NCBI GenBank assembly: GCA_903860995.1
Contig: CAIOSS010000223.1
Coordinates: forward strand, 1 to 6,358
From: an uncultured delta proteobacterium
GTDB lineage: Bacteria > Myxococcota_A > Polyangia > Polyangiales > Ga0077539
Direction: 5' to 3'
Length of the DNA: 6,358 bases
Below are positions 1 through 5,546 of the stretch, one piece after another. Position 1 is the first letter of the stretch, and each line of letters begins with the position of its first letter. A program made the position numbers and the translations under genes. The notes under the pieces were generated by a model that saw only the letters and a list, made by a program, of their open reading frames with translations, was not told the origin of the DNA and ran no database searches.

Positions 1-177
1 CGGGCCTACCTGGCGATGGGCTACCCCGTGATGGGGGGGCGGGCCGTGCGGGCGGACGTGGTCGAGCGCATCGCGGCGGCGTGCGCGACGGAGGACGGGC
101 GGCGCTCGCCCTTCGCGCAGTGGCTGGGCTGCGGCGCGCGGGAGACCGCGGAGGTGCTGGCGGCGATCGCGCCGTAG
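1..177 (+). CDS. C-terminal end of an unidentified protein, cut by the window edge (possibly helicase C-terminal tail)
   Basis: Frame 1 is open from the first base to a TAG at 175-177, giving the last 58 residues of a protein that begins outside the window. It starts RAYLAMGYPVMGG, continues RADVVERIAAAC, and ends with an FAQWLGC segment followed by a helical stretch. The order G-Y-P-V-x-G, then R-x-D-x-x-E-R-I, then F-x-x-W-L-G, then VLxxI loosely resembles the small C-terminal domain of SUV3-like RNA helicases in other bacteria. I recall that resemblance from memory only and treat it as a weak suggestion. The coding call rests on the open frame, the GC-rich third positions and the clean end 29 bp before the next gene on the same strand. 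The function is not established. Confidence 0.6.
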   Translation, partial: RAYLAMGYPVMGGRAVRADVVERIAAACATEDGRRSPFAQWLGCGARETAEVLAAIAP

Positions 178-192
178 GGCGCGCGGCGGGTA

Positions 193-198
193 TAGGCT
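193..198 (+). promoter_or_regulatory. Candidate -10 box (TAGGCT) for a near-leaderless LOG transcript
   Basis: TAGGCT fits the TANNNT form of a sigma-70-type -10 element. It ends 8 nt before the ATG at 207, which would put the transcript 5' end at or beside the start codon. Only CCGCCGCC lies between, so there is no Shine-Dalgarno sequence. The box sits in the 9-nt loop (190-198) of a perfect 7-bp inverted repeat: GCGGCGG at 183-189 and CCGCCGC at 199-205. No clear -35 element is visible at normal spacing. Similar arrangements precede the genes starting at 3535 and 5528. Confidence 0.5.
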
Positions 199-206
199 CC
201 GCCGCC

Positions 207-797
207 ATGAAACTCCGCGGAGCCTCCTTCGCCGTGTACTGCGGCTCGTCGCCGGGCCACGACCCGGCCTTCCTCGCGCTCGCGGCCGGGCTCGGCAAGG
301 CGCTCGCCCACGAGGGGTCGACGGTGGTGTACGGCGGCGCCTCGGTGGGGCTGATGGGCGCGGTGGCCGACGCCGCGCTGGTGGGCGGCGGCCGGGTGGT
401 GGGCGTGCTGCCGGAGAGCCTGCGGGCGCGCGAGCTGGCGCACATCCGGCTGAGCGAGCTGCACATCACCGACGACATGCACGCGCGCAAGCTGATGATG
501 GCCACCCGGGCCGACGGCTTCATCGCCCTGCCCGGCGGCTACGGCACCTGGGAGGAGGTGCTGGAGGTCGCGACGTGGCGGCAGATCGGCATCCACCGCA
601 AGCCCATCGCGGTGGTGAACCACGCGGGCTACTACGACCCGCTGCGGGCGCAGATCGAGCAGGCCGTGGACGCGGGCTTCATGCACCCGTCGCTGCGGGG
701 CTTCATCCGCTTCGTCGACGACGTGGACACCGCGCTGGATTACCTGCGTGGGTATGAGCCGGCGGACGACGAACTGGCGAAGTTCGCGAAGGGGTGA
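207..797 (+). CDS. LOG-family cytokinin riboside 5'-monophosphate phosphoribohydrolase (TIGR00730 type)
   Basis: This 196-residue cytoplasmic protein has the Rossmann-like fold signatures of the LOG family, long mis-annotated as lysine decarboxylase. Members hydrolyse the N-glycosidic bond of nucleoside 5'-monophosphates, releasing free base and ribose 5-phosphate; plant and bacterial members act on cytokinin nucleotides and some on AMP. Visible motifs are the N-terminal nucleotide-binding strand FAVYCGSSPG (residues 8-17), GGASVGLMG (43-51), the Arg-Lys pair 94-95 and the diagnostic PGGYGTWEE (109-117), whose last Glu is the conserved catalytic-site acid. Length is normal for the family. The same frame is open from an ATG at 81, but that start would overlap the upstream gene, and the conserved N-terminus begins just after the ATG at 207, so 207 is preferred. 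The natural substrate cannot be told from sequence; a general nucleotide-salvage role is as likely as cytokinin production. Confidence 0.93.
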   Translation: MKLRGASFAVYCGSSPGHDPAFLALAAGLGKALAHEGSTVVYGGASVGLMGAVADAALVGGGRVVGVLPESLRARELAHIRLSELHITDDMHARKLMMATRADGFIALPGGYGTWEEVLEVATWRQIGIHRKPIAVVNHAGYYDPLRAQIEQAVDAGFMHPSLRGFIRFVDDVDTALDYLRGYEPADDELAKFAKG

Positions 798-800
798 AGC

Positions 801-822
801 GGCCGTAGACGCCCCCTACGCC
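801..822. terminator. Weak hairpin between convergent LOG and MFS genes
   Basis: GGCCGTAG (801-808) can pair with CTACGCC (816-822) around a loop of seven bases, with one bulged C. It spans the 18-bp gap between the LOG stop and the end of the opposing MFS gene and overlaps the MFS stop codon. Neither strand has a following T-tract, so it is not a classical intrinsic terminator. At this GC content a stem of this size may be chance. Confidence 0.22.
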
Positions 823-2012
823 CTCCGCCGGCCCCACTGCGCCGTCATGCCCAGCGCCGCCGCGGCCGCCAGCGCCGCGCCCACCCCGAAGGCCACCCGC
901 GGGCCGTGCCACCGCAGCAGCTTCCCGAACATCACGCTCGCCGGCAGCGCCACCAGGCCCGCCACCAGGTTGAAGGCCCCGTAGGCCCGCCCCAGCGCGC
1001 GCTCGCCCGCCAGCGTCGCCACCAGCGCCCGCTCGGTGCCCTCGGTGAGCCCGTAGTAGGCGCCGTAGGCCACCAGCGCGACGCCCGCCATCCACGGGCG
1101 CGTCGCCAGCCCGAAGCCCAGCCACGCCGCGGCGTAGAGCCACCAGCCCAGGGCGAGGGCCCGCGGGCGCCCGATGCGGTCGGCCACCCAGCCGCCCGGC
1201 ACCGACGCGACGGCGCGCATCAGCGACAGCGCGCCCCAGGCCACCGGTAGCCAGCGCACCGCCACGCCGAGCTGGTGCGCCCGCAGCACCAGGAACCCAT
1301 CGCTCGCGTTGCCCAGCGAGAATACACCGACTAGTAAGAGGAAGCGCTTGAGCTCCGTCGGCAGGGGGCCGCGCGCGTCGTCGGCCGCGGCGCGCTTCGT
1401 CGCCTCGGTCTCGACGACGGGGGTCTCACGCACGAAGAGCACCACCGCCAGGAGCGAGAGCGTGCCCGGGACGATGGTGGCGGCGAAGACCATGCGCAGG
1501 TCGTCGTGGGTGGCCGCGAGCACGACCATCGCCGCGATGGGGCCGAACACCGCGCCGAGGTTGTCCATCCCGCGGTGGAAGCCGAAGGCGTAGGCCCGGT
1601 GCTGCGCCGGGGTCTCGCGGGCGATGAGCACGTCCCGGGGGGCGGTGCGGATCCCCTTGCCCACGCGGTCGACGAAGCGGATCGCGAGCACCTGCCACGG
1701 GGCCGCGGCGAGGGAGAGCAGCGGGCGCGCGAGGTTGGCCACGCCGTACCCGAGCAGCACCAGGGGCTTCTTCCGGGGCATCCGGTCGGACACCTTCCCG
1801 GAGATGTATTTCACCACCGCCGCGGTGGCCTCCGCGACGCCCTCGACCAGGCCCACCCAGTCCGTCGACGCGCCCAGCGTCACCGTCAGGAAGAGCGGCA
1901 GGTACGGCACCACCATGTCCGCGGCGACGTCCGTGAGGAAGCTCACCGCGGAGAGGGCCACCACCGCGCGGGCCAGCCGCGGCCGCGGGTCGACGGGCGC
2001 CGCGTCGCTCAC
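816..2012 (-). CDS. Major facilitator superfamily transporter (12 TM)
   Basis: A 398-residue inner-membrane secondary transporter read from a GTG at 2012. It has about twelve hydrophobic helices in two halves, separated by a charged cytoplasmic loop at roughly residues 195-222. The first-half motif A is GKVSDRMPRKK (72-82); the second-half copy is GWVADRIGRPR (274-284 region). Between them a DRVGKGIRTAPRD segment (115-127) is typical of a subgroup of bacterial MFS proteins usually annotated only as MFS transporter. The substrate is unknown; drug or metabolite efflux is a guess. Start choice: an upstream ATG at 2069 is in frame but would run far into the preceding gene, whereas the GTG at 2012-2010 overlaps that gene's TGA (2011-2009) in a GTGA, the usual arrangement for translational coupling. 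No separate promoter is seen at this start, so it probably depends on the promoter at the orphan gene. Confidence 0.92.
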   Translation of the reverse strand: MSDAAPVDPRPRLARAVVALSAVSFLTDVAADMVVPYLPLFLTVTLGASTDWVGLVEGVAEATAAVVKYISGKVSDRMPRKKPLVLLGYGVANLARPLLSLAAAPWQVLAIRFVDRVGKGIRTAPRDVLIARETPAQHRAYAFGFHRGMDNLGAVFGPIAAMVVLAATHDDLRMVFAATIVPGTLSLLAVVLFVRETPVVETEATKRAAADDARGPLPTELKRFLLLVGVFSLGNASDGFLVLRAHQLGVAVRWLPVAWGALSLMRAVASVPGGWVADRIGRPRALALGWWLYAAAWLGFGLATRPWMAGVALVAYGAYYGLTEGTERALVATLAGERALGRAYGAFNLVAGLVALPASVMFGKLLRWHGPRVAFGVGAALAAAAALGMTAQWGRRRA

Positions 2013-3535
2013 GCGTCGGAGATGGGCGTGACCATCTCTTCCGGGCCGAAGAGCGAGAGCTGCAGCCACTTCGCCAGGCCCTTGCCCTCCATCCGCGCCA
2101 CGAGCTGCTGCGCCGCGCGGTTCATCTTCTGGAGCTCACGAAGCCGGAGGTTGCGCTCCGTCGGCAGCGGGTCGGCGAACCTCCACGCCGTCTTGCCCTC
2201 GGGGAGCGCCACGAGCTTCACCCAGGTGCGCCACTCGTGCGCCGCCGCCTCGGACATCACCCGCCGCGTCAGGTCGTGCAGCGCCGGCGTGGCCAGCTCG
2301 TTGCCGTGGGTGTTCTCCAGCAGCATCCCCGTCGTGAGCGCCTGCGAGCCCCGGGTGAGGCACGCGCAGGCCTCGGTGAGCACCACCCGCGCCACGTCGT
2401 GGAGCTTCGAGGTCTCCTTGAAGGTCCCCCGCTCGGCCGCCACCGGCAGGGCCAATTGCAGCAGCGGTTCGGGGGAGATGAGGTCGTCCCGGACGTCGGC
2501 GTTGACGTGGTACTGCAGCGCCGACACCACCCGGATGGCCGTCGACGCGGGCGTGCGGGCGCCCAGCTCCAGCGAGAGGCCCTCCCGGTCGACGGTGAAC
2601 AGCGCCACGCGCCCCACGTCGAGGTCGACCGCGCGCATCGAGAAGCTCTCCGGCCCCGTCTGCTCGGGGATGCCCCACAGCCGGAAGGGGTCGGTCCCCG
2701 AGAACATCCGGCCCACCCCGTAGGCGAGGTCGTCGAGGGTCCACTTCACCGGGATCATCACCCGCCGCGGGGTCTTCTGCGCCGCCTCTAGCGCCGTCAC
2801 CAGGGCCTCGTGCTCGTCTAGCAGCGCCTGCACGATGCGCTCGTGCTCCGCGAACGACGTCCCGATCGCCGTGATCTTCCCGCTGTGGAACACCTCCGCC
2901 AGGCAGTACTTCTCGTCGTCCCCGACGCGCACCCGCACGCTGTACACGCTCGTCGCCATCGGCAGCACGTCGCTGTGCCGCAGCTTGTCGAGGGTCTCCT
3001 TGGCGCGCGGCCCCCAGAAGCGCAGTGTCACCGAGTCGATGCCCTCCAGGTCCGGCGTGCGCCGCAGCGGCCGCCGGTCGTGCCGCAGCGAGAACAGCAC
3101 CATCCGCGACGCCGGGTCCTTCGTGAGCGTCTCGAGCGCGCGCGGCGGCAGCCACACGCACTCCAGCAGCCCGGAGCCCGACACCAGCATCTCGTGCACC
3201 CGGTCGGCGTCCTTCGCGGTGCCCACCGTGTACAGCCGGTGGATGCGCCCGCCCGCGGTGTCCATCCAGAGCTGCACCTCCTCGCCGAGCCACAGCGCGA
3301 TGAGCTGCGGGTCGTCGGTGCGCTCGACGGTGATGCCCAGCGGGCCGCACAGCTCCTGGAGCGCCGCGAAGGGCTCCGAGCGCATGCGCCCGTGCGCCTC
3401 CAGCAGGAAGGTCTTGAGCGCGGTGCGCGCCTCGATGTCGTCGTCGATCGCGGGCCCTCCGCCCCGCGACGACGCTGCGGTCATCTGCCGCTCGAGCAGC
3501 AGCGAAAGGTCGCGTCGCGAACGGATCGTGAACAT
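2009..3535 (-). CDS. Uncharacterised 508-residue protein, translationally coupled to the MFS gene
   Basis: I do not recognise this family. The chosen ATG at 3535 gives 508 residues with no signal peptide or clear membrane helix, so a soluble cytoplasmic protein is expected. An alternative in-frame ATG is at 3484 (Met18). The frame stays open far upstream, opposite the deacetylase, but that extension is a GC-driven shadow. Visible regions: an N-terminal basic helix (1-18) and a Gly/Asp-rich linker (about 22-33); an alpha/beta part to about 250, with GEEVQLWMDT (84-93), VTLRFWGPR (169-177) and SGKITAIGTSF followed by a helix (218-250); a second part with DPFRLWGIP (282-290), a DLDVGRVALFTVDREG strand pair (304-319) and SALQYHVNADV (338-348); and a helical C-terminal third rich in Trp and charge (W435, W438, W451, W490). 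Cysteines are few and scattered (63, 126, 211, 390, 392), with no zinc-binding pattern. It is the first gene of a two-gene operon with the MFS transporter, overlapping by GTGA, so a role linked to transport or its substrate is possible but unproven. Confidence 0.85.
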   Translation of the reverse strand: MFTIRSRRDLSLLLERQMTAASSRGGGPAIDDDIEARTALKTFLLEAHGRMRSEPFAALQELCGPLGITVERTDDPQLIALWLGEEVQLWMDTAGGRIHRLYTVGTAKDADRVHEMLVSGSGLLECVWLPPRALETLTKDPASRMVLFSLRHDRRPLRRTPDLEGIDSVTLRFWGPRAKETLDKLRHSDVLPMATSVYSVRVRVGDDEKYCLAEVFHSGKITAIGTSFAEHERIVQALLDEHEALVTALEAAQKTPRRVMIPVKWTLDDLAYGVGRMFSGTDPFRLWGIPEQTGPESFSMRAVDLDVGRVALFTVDREGLSLELGARTPASTAIRVVSALQYHVNADVRDDLISPEPLLQLALPVAAERGTFKETSKLHDVARVVLTEACACLTRGSQALTTGMLLENTHGNELATPALHDLTRRVMSEAAAHEWRTWVKLVALPEGKTAWRFADPLPTERNLRLRELQKMNRAAQQLVARMEGKGLAKWLQLSLFGPEEMVTPISDA

Positions 3536-3545
3536 GGCGCGCGGG

Positions 3546-3551
3546 AGCTTA
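3546..3551 (-). promoter_or_regulatory. Candidate -10 box (TAAGCT) for the orphan-MFS operon
   Basis: On the minus strand TAAGCT is followed by ten G/C bases and then the ATG at 3535, so the transcript would have almost no leader and no Shine-Dalgarno sequence is present. The box lies in the 9-nt loop GGTTAAGCT (3554-3546) of a perfect 6-bp inverted repeat, CGCGGG (3560-3555) and CCCGCG (3545-3540). The arrangement matches the LOG start closely: same loop length, and the loops share 6 of 9 bases. No consensus -35 is seen; a TTTCCT lies 20 nt upstream, which is too far and too weak to rely on. Confidence 0.5.
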
Positions 3552-3572
3552 ACCCCCGCGGCGCCGCGCACA

Positions 3573-3581
3573 GGAAATTCC
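3573..3581. other. AT-containing 9-bp palindrome in the divergent spacer
   Basis: GGAAATTCC is a symmetric sequence with a single central base. It is the only run of five A/T bases in the 129-bp spacer between the divergent orphan and deacetylase genes. It lies 38 bp from the orphan start and 84 bp from the deacetylase start. It could be a regulator half-site or part of the upstream promoter region of the minus-strand operon; nothing confirms either. Confidence 0.25.
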
Positions 3582-3600
3582 CGGCACGCCGCCGCGCGGG

Positions 3601-3625
3601 GGCGCCCCGGTAGGTGGCGCCCCGG
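3601..3625. repeat. Short direct repeat GGCGCCCCGG x2 in the divergent spacer
   Basis: The 10-bp unit GGCGCCCCGG occurs at 3601-3610 and again at 3616-3625, separated by TAGGT, giving a 15-bp period. Each copy begins with the palindrome GGCGCC. The pair lies 13-37 bp upstream of the candidate deacetylase -10 box, a place where an activator or repressor could bind. Being all G and C in a GC-rich spacer, it may also be chance. Confidence 0.4.
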
Positions 3626-3637
3626 GGCCCGATCGGA

Positions 3638-3643
3638 TAGAGC
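3638..3643 (+). promoter_or_regulatory. Weak candidate -10 box (TAGAGC) for the deacetylase gene
   Basis: GGATAGAGC is the only TA-containing site shortly before the ATG at 3665, 21 nt away. It departs from TANNNT at the last base. GC-rich arms flank it: CCGGGGC (3622-3628) pairs with GCCCCCGG (3642-3649) with one bulged C, and the right arm overlaps the end of the box. There is no recognisable -35. It would leave a short leader containing only a weak purine stretch (AGAAG) near the start. Confidence 0.25.
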
Positions 3644-3664
3644 CCCCGGCCAGAAGCACCACCG

Positions 3665-4825
3665 ATGGGCCGACGCCGCCACCAAGCCAGACAGCGCTCC
3701 CAGGCCCTCGCGTACCGCGCGGCGGCCCTGCTGGCCATCGGCGCCGCGGTCATCACCGGCGCGCTCATCGCGCTCTCCTCCGCCCCGCGGCCCCGCTTCG
3801 ACGGCACCCCCCTGCGCATCCCGATCTTCCCGCGGCTGCTCGCGACGGTCGACGACGCCGGGCGCCTCGAGCCCCTCGGGATGGTGATCCCCCCCGACGC
3901 CGCGGCGCGCCCGCCCTCGTGGCCCCCGGCGCTGCTCAACCCCGAGGCCCGCCTCCGCTGGGGCTGGGACCTCTCCCTGGGCCGCCCCGGCGCCCGCGAG
4001 GTGCTCTTCACCTTCGACGACGGGCCCAACCCCGGCACCACCGACCGGCTCCTGCCCATCCTCGCGCGCGCCAACATCCACGCCGCGTTCTTCGTCTGCG
4101 GCTGGCGCCTGGAGTCCCACGAGGAGCCCCTGCGCACCCGCGCCCGGCAGCTGCTGCGCGACACCCTCGCGGCGGGTCACGTCATCGGCAACCACACGGT
4201 GCACCACTACCAGCTCCCGACGCTCCCCCCCGAGCGCGTGCGCTACGAGATCGAGCACAACGCCGACCTCATCGAGGAGGTCATCGGCCAGCGCCCGCAC
4301 CTCTTCCGCCCGCCGTACGGGGCCTACAGCGAGGACGTCCGGCGGCACCTCGTGTCCAAGCGCAACGAGCTCTGGATGTGGTCCATCGACCCGCACGACT
4401 ACCTGCTGGTCAACGACGCCGAGGCCGTCGCGCAGCGCATCATCACCAACCTGGGCAACCACGCCGGCGGCACCGTGCTCCTCCACGACACGCACCCGTG
4501 GAGCGTCGCCGCGATGCCCAAGATCATCCGCTGGCTCGAGCGCGAGAACGCCTCCCGCGAGCAGGCCGGCCGCGCCCCCTACGTGGTGCTCGACCCCGCC
4601 CGCTACCTGGAGGGCGCCCGCACCCGGCTGCCGCTCATCCAGGCCGCCGACGCGCTCGCCAACACCAACCCCCCCCGCGCCCGCGACGCGGGCTCCGCCG
4701 AGGCCGCCGTCGAGCCGACCACGGGCGTGGTGGGCGAGGGGCCCGTCGACGCCGGCGCGCCCGCGGCCATGGACGCCGGGAATACACACCGGCGTATGTC
4801 GATGGACGCGGGCGACGGGCGATAG
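3665..4825 (+). CDS. Membrane-anchored polysaccharide deacetylase (carbohydrate esterase family 4, NodB domain)
   Basis: A 386-residue protein with a short Arg-rich cytoplasmic start, one hydrophobic helix at about residues 19-38 (uncleaved anchor or signal peptide), a linker, and a NodB domain at about 110-315. CE4 enzymes use a divalent metal to remove N- or O-acetyl groups from glycans such as peptidoglycan GlcNAc or chitin-like polymers. All core motifs are present: TFDDG (116-120; D118 as base, D119 as metal ligand), HTVHH (177-181; H177 and H181 metal ligands), RPPYG (215-219), WSIDPHDY (239-246) and LLHDTH (272-277; H274 catalytic acid). The fourth motif has Tyr246 where Trp is common. 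The domain probably faces the periplasm, so envelope glycan remodelling is the likely role. After about residue 325 the protein ends in a low-complexity Ala/Pro/Gly tail with four Asp-Ala-Gly triplets (341, 362, 370, 381). It is divergently placed from the orphan operon. Substrate unknown. Confidence 0.93.
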   Translation: MGRRRHQARQRSQALAYRAAALLAIGAAVITGALIALSSAPRPRFDGTPLRIPIFPRLLATVDDAGRLEPLGMVIPPDAAARPPSWPPALLNPEARLRWGWDLSLGRPGAREVLFTFDDGPNPGTTDRLLPILARANIHAAFFVCGWRLESHEEPLRTRARQLLRDTLAAGHVIGNHTVHHYQLPTLPPERVRYEIEHNADLIEEVIGQRPHLFRPPYGAYSEDVRRHLVSKRNELWMWSIDPHDYLLVNDAEAVAQRIITNLGNHAGGTVLLHDTHPWSVAAMPKIIRWLERENASREQAGRAPYVVLDPARYLEGARTRLPLIQAADALANTNPPRARDAGSAEAAVEPTTGVVGEGPVDAGAPAAMDAGNTHRRMSMDAGDGR

Positions 4826-4835
4826 CGGAGGGGCT

Positions 4836-5528
4836 TCAGCCCGCCTTCGGGGTCGCGCCCTGCCCGAAGAGCACCTTCTTCGCCTCGTCGTCCAGGGGCG
4901 CGCCCATCTCGGCGGCGACCTTCAGGCCCCGCTGCACGGCGGGGCGCTCGCTGACCCGGGCGATCCACGCGAGCACCTTCGGGAAGCCCGCGACGTCGAG
5001 CTTGAGGCGCTCGTGCCCGCGCGCCCACGGCACCGCCGCCATGTCGGCGATGGAGTACTCGCCCGCGAGGTAGTCGCGGTCGGCGAGCCGACGCTCCATG
5101 ACCCCGAAGAGCCGCTCGATCTCCTTCATGTAGCGCTCGATGGCGTAGGGGATCTTCTCCGGCGCGTAGGCCGCGAAGTGGCTGGCCTGGCCCGCCATCG
5201 GACCGAGCCCGCCCATCTGCCACATCAGCCACTCGTGCACGGCGGTGCGGCCGCGGAGGTCGTCGGGGATGAAGCTGCGGGTCTTGTCGGCGAGGTACAG
5301 GAGGATGGCGCCGCTCTCGAAGACCGAGATGGGCGCGCCGCCGCCCGGCGGGTCGTCGTCGACGATGGCGGGCATCCGGTTGTTGGGCGCGATGGCCAGG
5401 AACCCGGGCTTGAACTGCTCGCCGCGCCCGATGTTCACGGGGATGACGCGGTAGGGGAGGCCCATCTCTTCGAGGGCGATGGTGATCTTCCACCCGTTGG
5501 GGGTGGGCCAGTAGTGCAGGTCGATCAT
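4836..5528 (-). CDS. yfcG: Nu-class glutathione transferase, YfcG-type disulfide-bond oxidoreductase
   Basis: This 230-residue cytoplasmic protein follows E. coli YfcG closely and, as far as I can align from memory, without gaps in the N-terminal domain. YfcG binds oxidised glutathione or two glutathiones and reduces small disulfides, with little classical transferase activity. The thioredoxin-like domain (about 1-85) has the TPNG turn (9-12; Thr9 and Asn11 contact the glutathione sulfur in YfcG), NNRMPAIVD (49-57) with the cis-proline Pro53, and FESGAILLYLA (70-80) with the glutamyl-binding Glu71-Ser72. The helical domain carries WQMGGLGPMAGQ (103-114), IPYAIERY and the SIAD N-capping box. 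There is no cysteine at all, as fits a YfcG mechanism using only glutathione thiols. It follows the methyltransferase by 15 nt and may be co-transcribed, but has its own candidate promoter box. It ends 10 bp from the opposing deacetylase stop. Confidence 0.93.
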   Translation of the reverse strand: MIDLHYWPTPNGWKITIALEEMGLPYRVIPVNIGRGEQFKPGFLAIAPNNRMPAIVDDDPPGGGAPISVFESGAILLYLADKTRSFIPDDLRGRTAVHEWLMWQMGGLGPMAGQASHFAAYAPEKIPYAIERYMKEIERLFGVMERRLADRDYLAGEYSIADMAAVPWARGHERLKLDVAGFPKVLAWIARVSERPAVQRGLKVAAEMGAPLDDEAKKVLFGQGATPKAG

Positions 5529-5540
5529 TGGGTGCCGCGG

Positions 5541-5546
5541 AGGTTA
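5541..5546 (-). promoter_or_regulatory. Candidate -10 box (TAACCT) for the GST gene, overlapping the methyltransferase stop codon
   Basis: On the minus strand TAACCT contains the TAA stop of the upstream methyltransferase and ends 12 nt before the GST ATG at 5528. The intervening CCGCGGCACCCA has no Shine-Dalgarno. GC-rich arms again flank it: GCTGCG (5553-5548) and CGCGGC (5539-5534), six pairs counting one T-G wobble, with ATAACCTC in the loop. It is the third case in this window of TANNCT followed by CC just before an ATG. Because TAA is also the required stop, the evidence is weaker than at the other two sites. Confidence 0.38.

Noticed and set aside
81..206. N-terminal extension of the LOG protein from an ATG at 81
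   Set aside because: It overlaps the upstream coding region in another frame, and its residues are Arg/Ala/Gly-rich with no LOG-family similarity; the family N-terminus starts just after 207.
1506..2723. 405-residue + strand open frame across the MFS and orphan genes
   Set aside because: The translation is Arg/His/Ser-rich, without domain features, and antisense to a clear transporter.
2136..3350. 404-residue minus-strand open frame inside the orphan gene
   Set aside because: Its composition is almost entirely Ala, Gly, Arg, Pro and His, typical of a shifted frame of GC-rich coding DNA; the chosen frame has normal composition.
3615..3630. Possible sigma-54 site (TGGCGC) before the deacetylase
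   Set aside because: The required downstream TTGC element is missing at the proper spacing; the sequence there is all G and C.
3536..4789. Long minus-strand open frame continuing upstream of the 508-residue gene, opposite the deacetylase
   Set aside because: It is antisense to a gene with all CE4 motifs, gives low-complexity Gly/Ala/Arg/Val-rich sequence, and passes through the divergent spacer. It arises from the scarcity of stop codons in GC-rich DNA.
4831..4842. GGGC-TTCA-GCCC hairpin at the deacetylase/GST junction
   Set aside because: The stem is only 4 bp, there is no T-tract, and it covers the GST stop codon; too weak to call a terminator.
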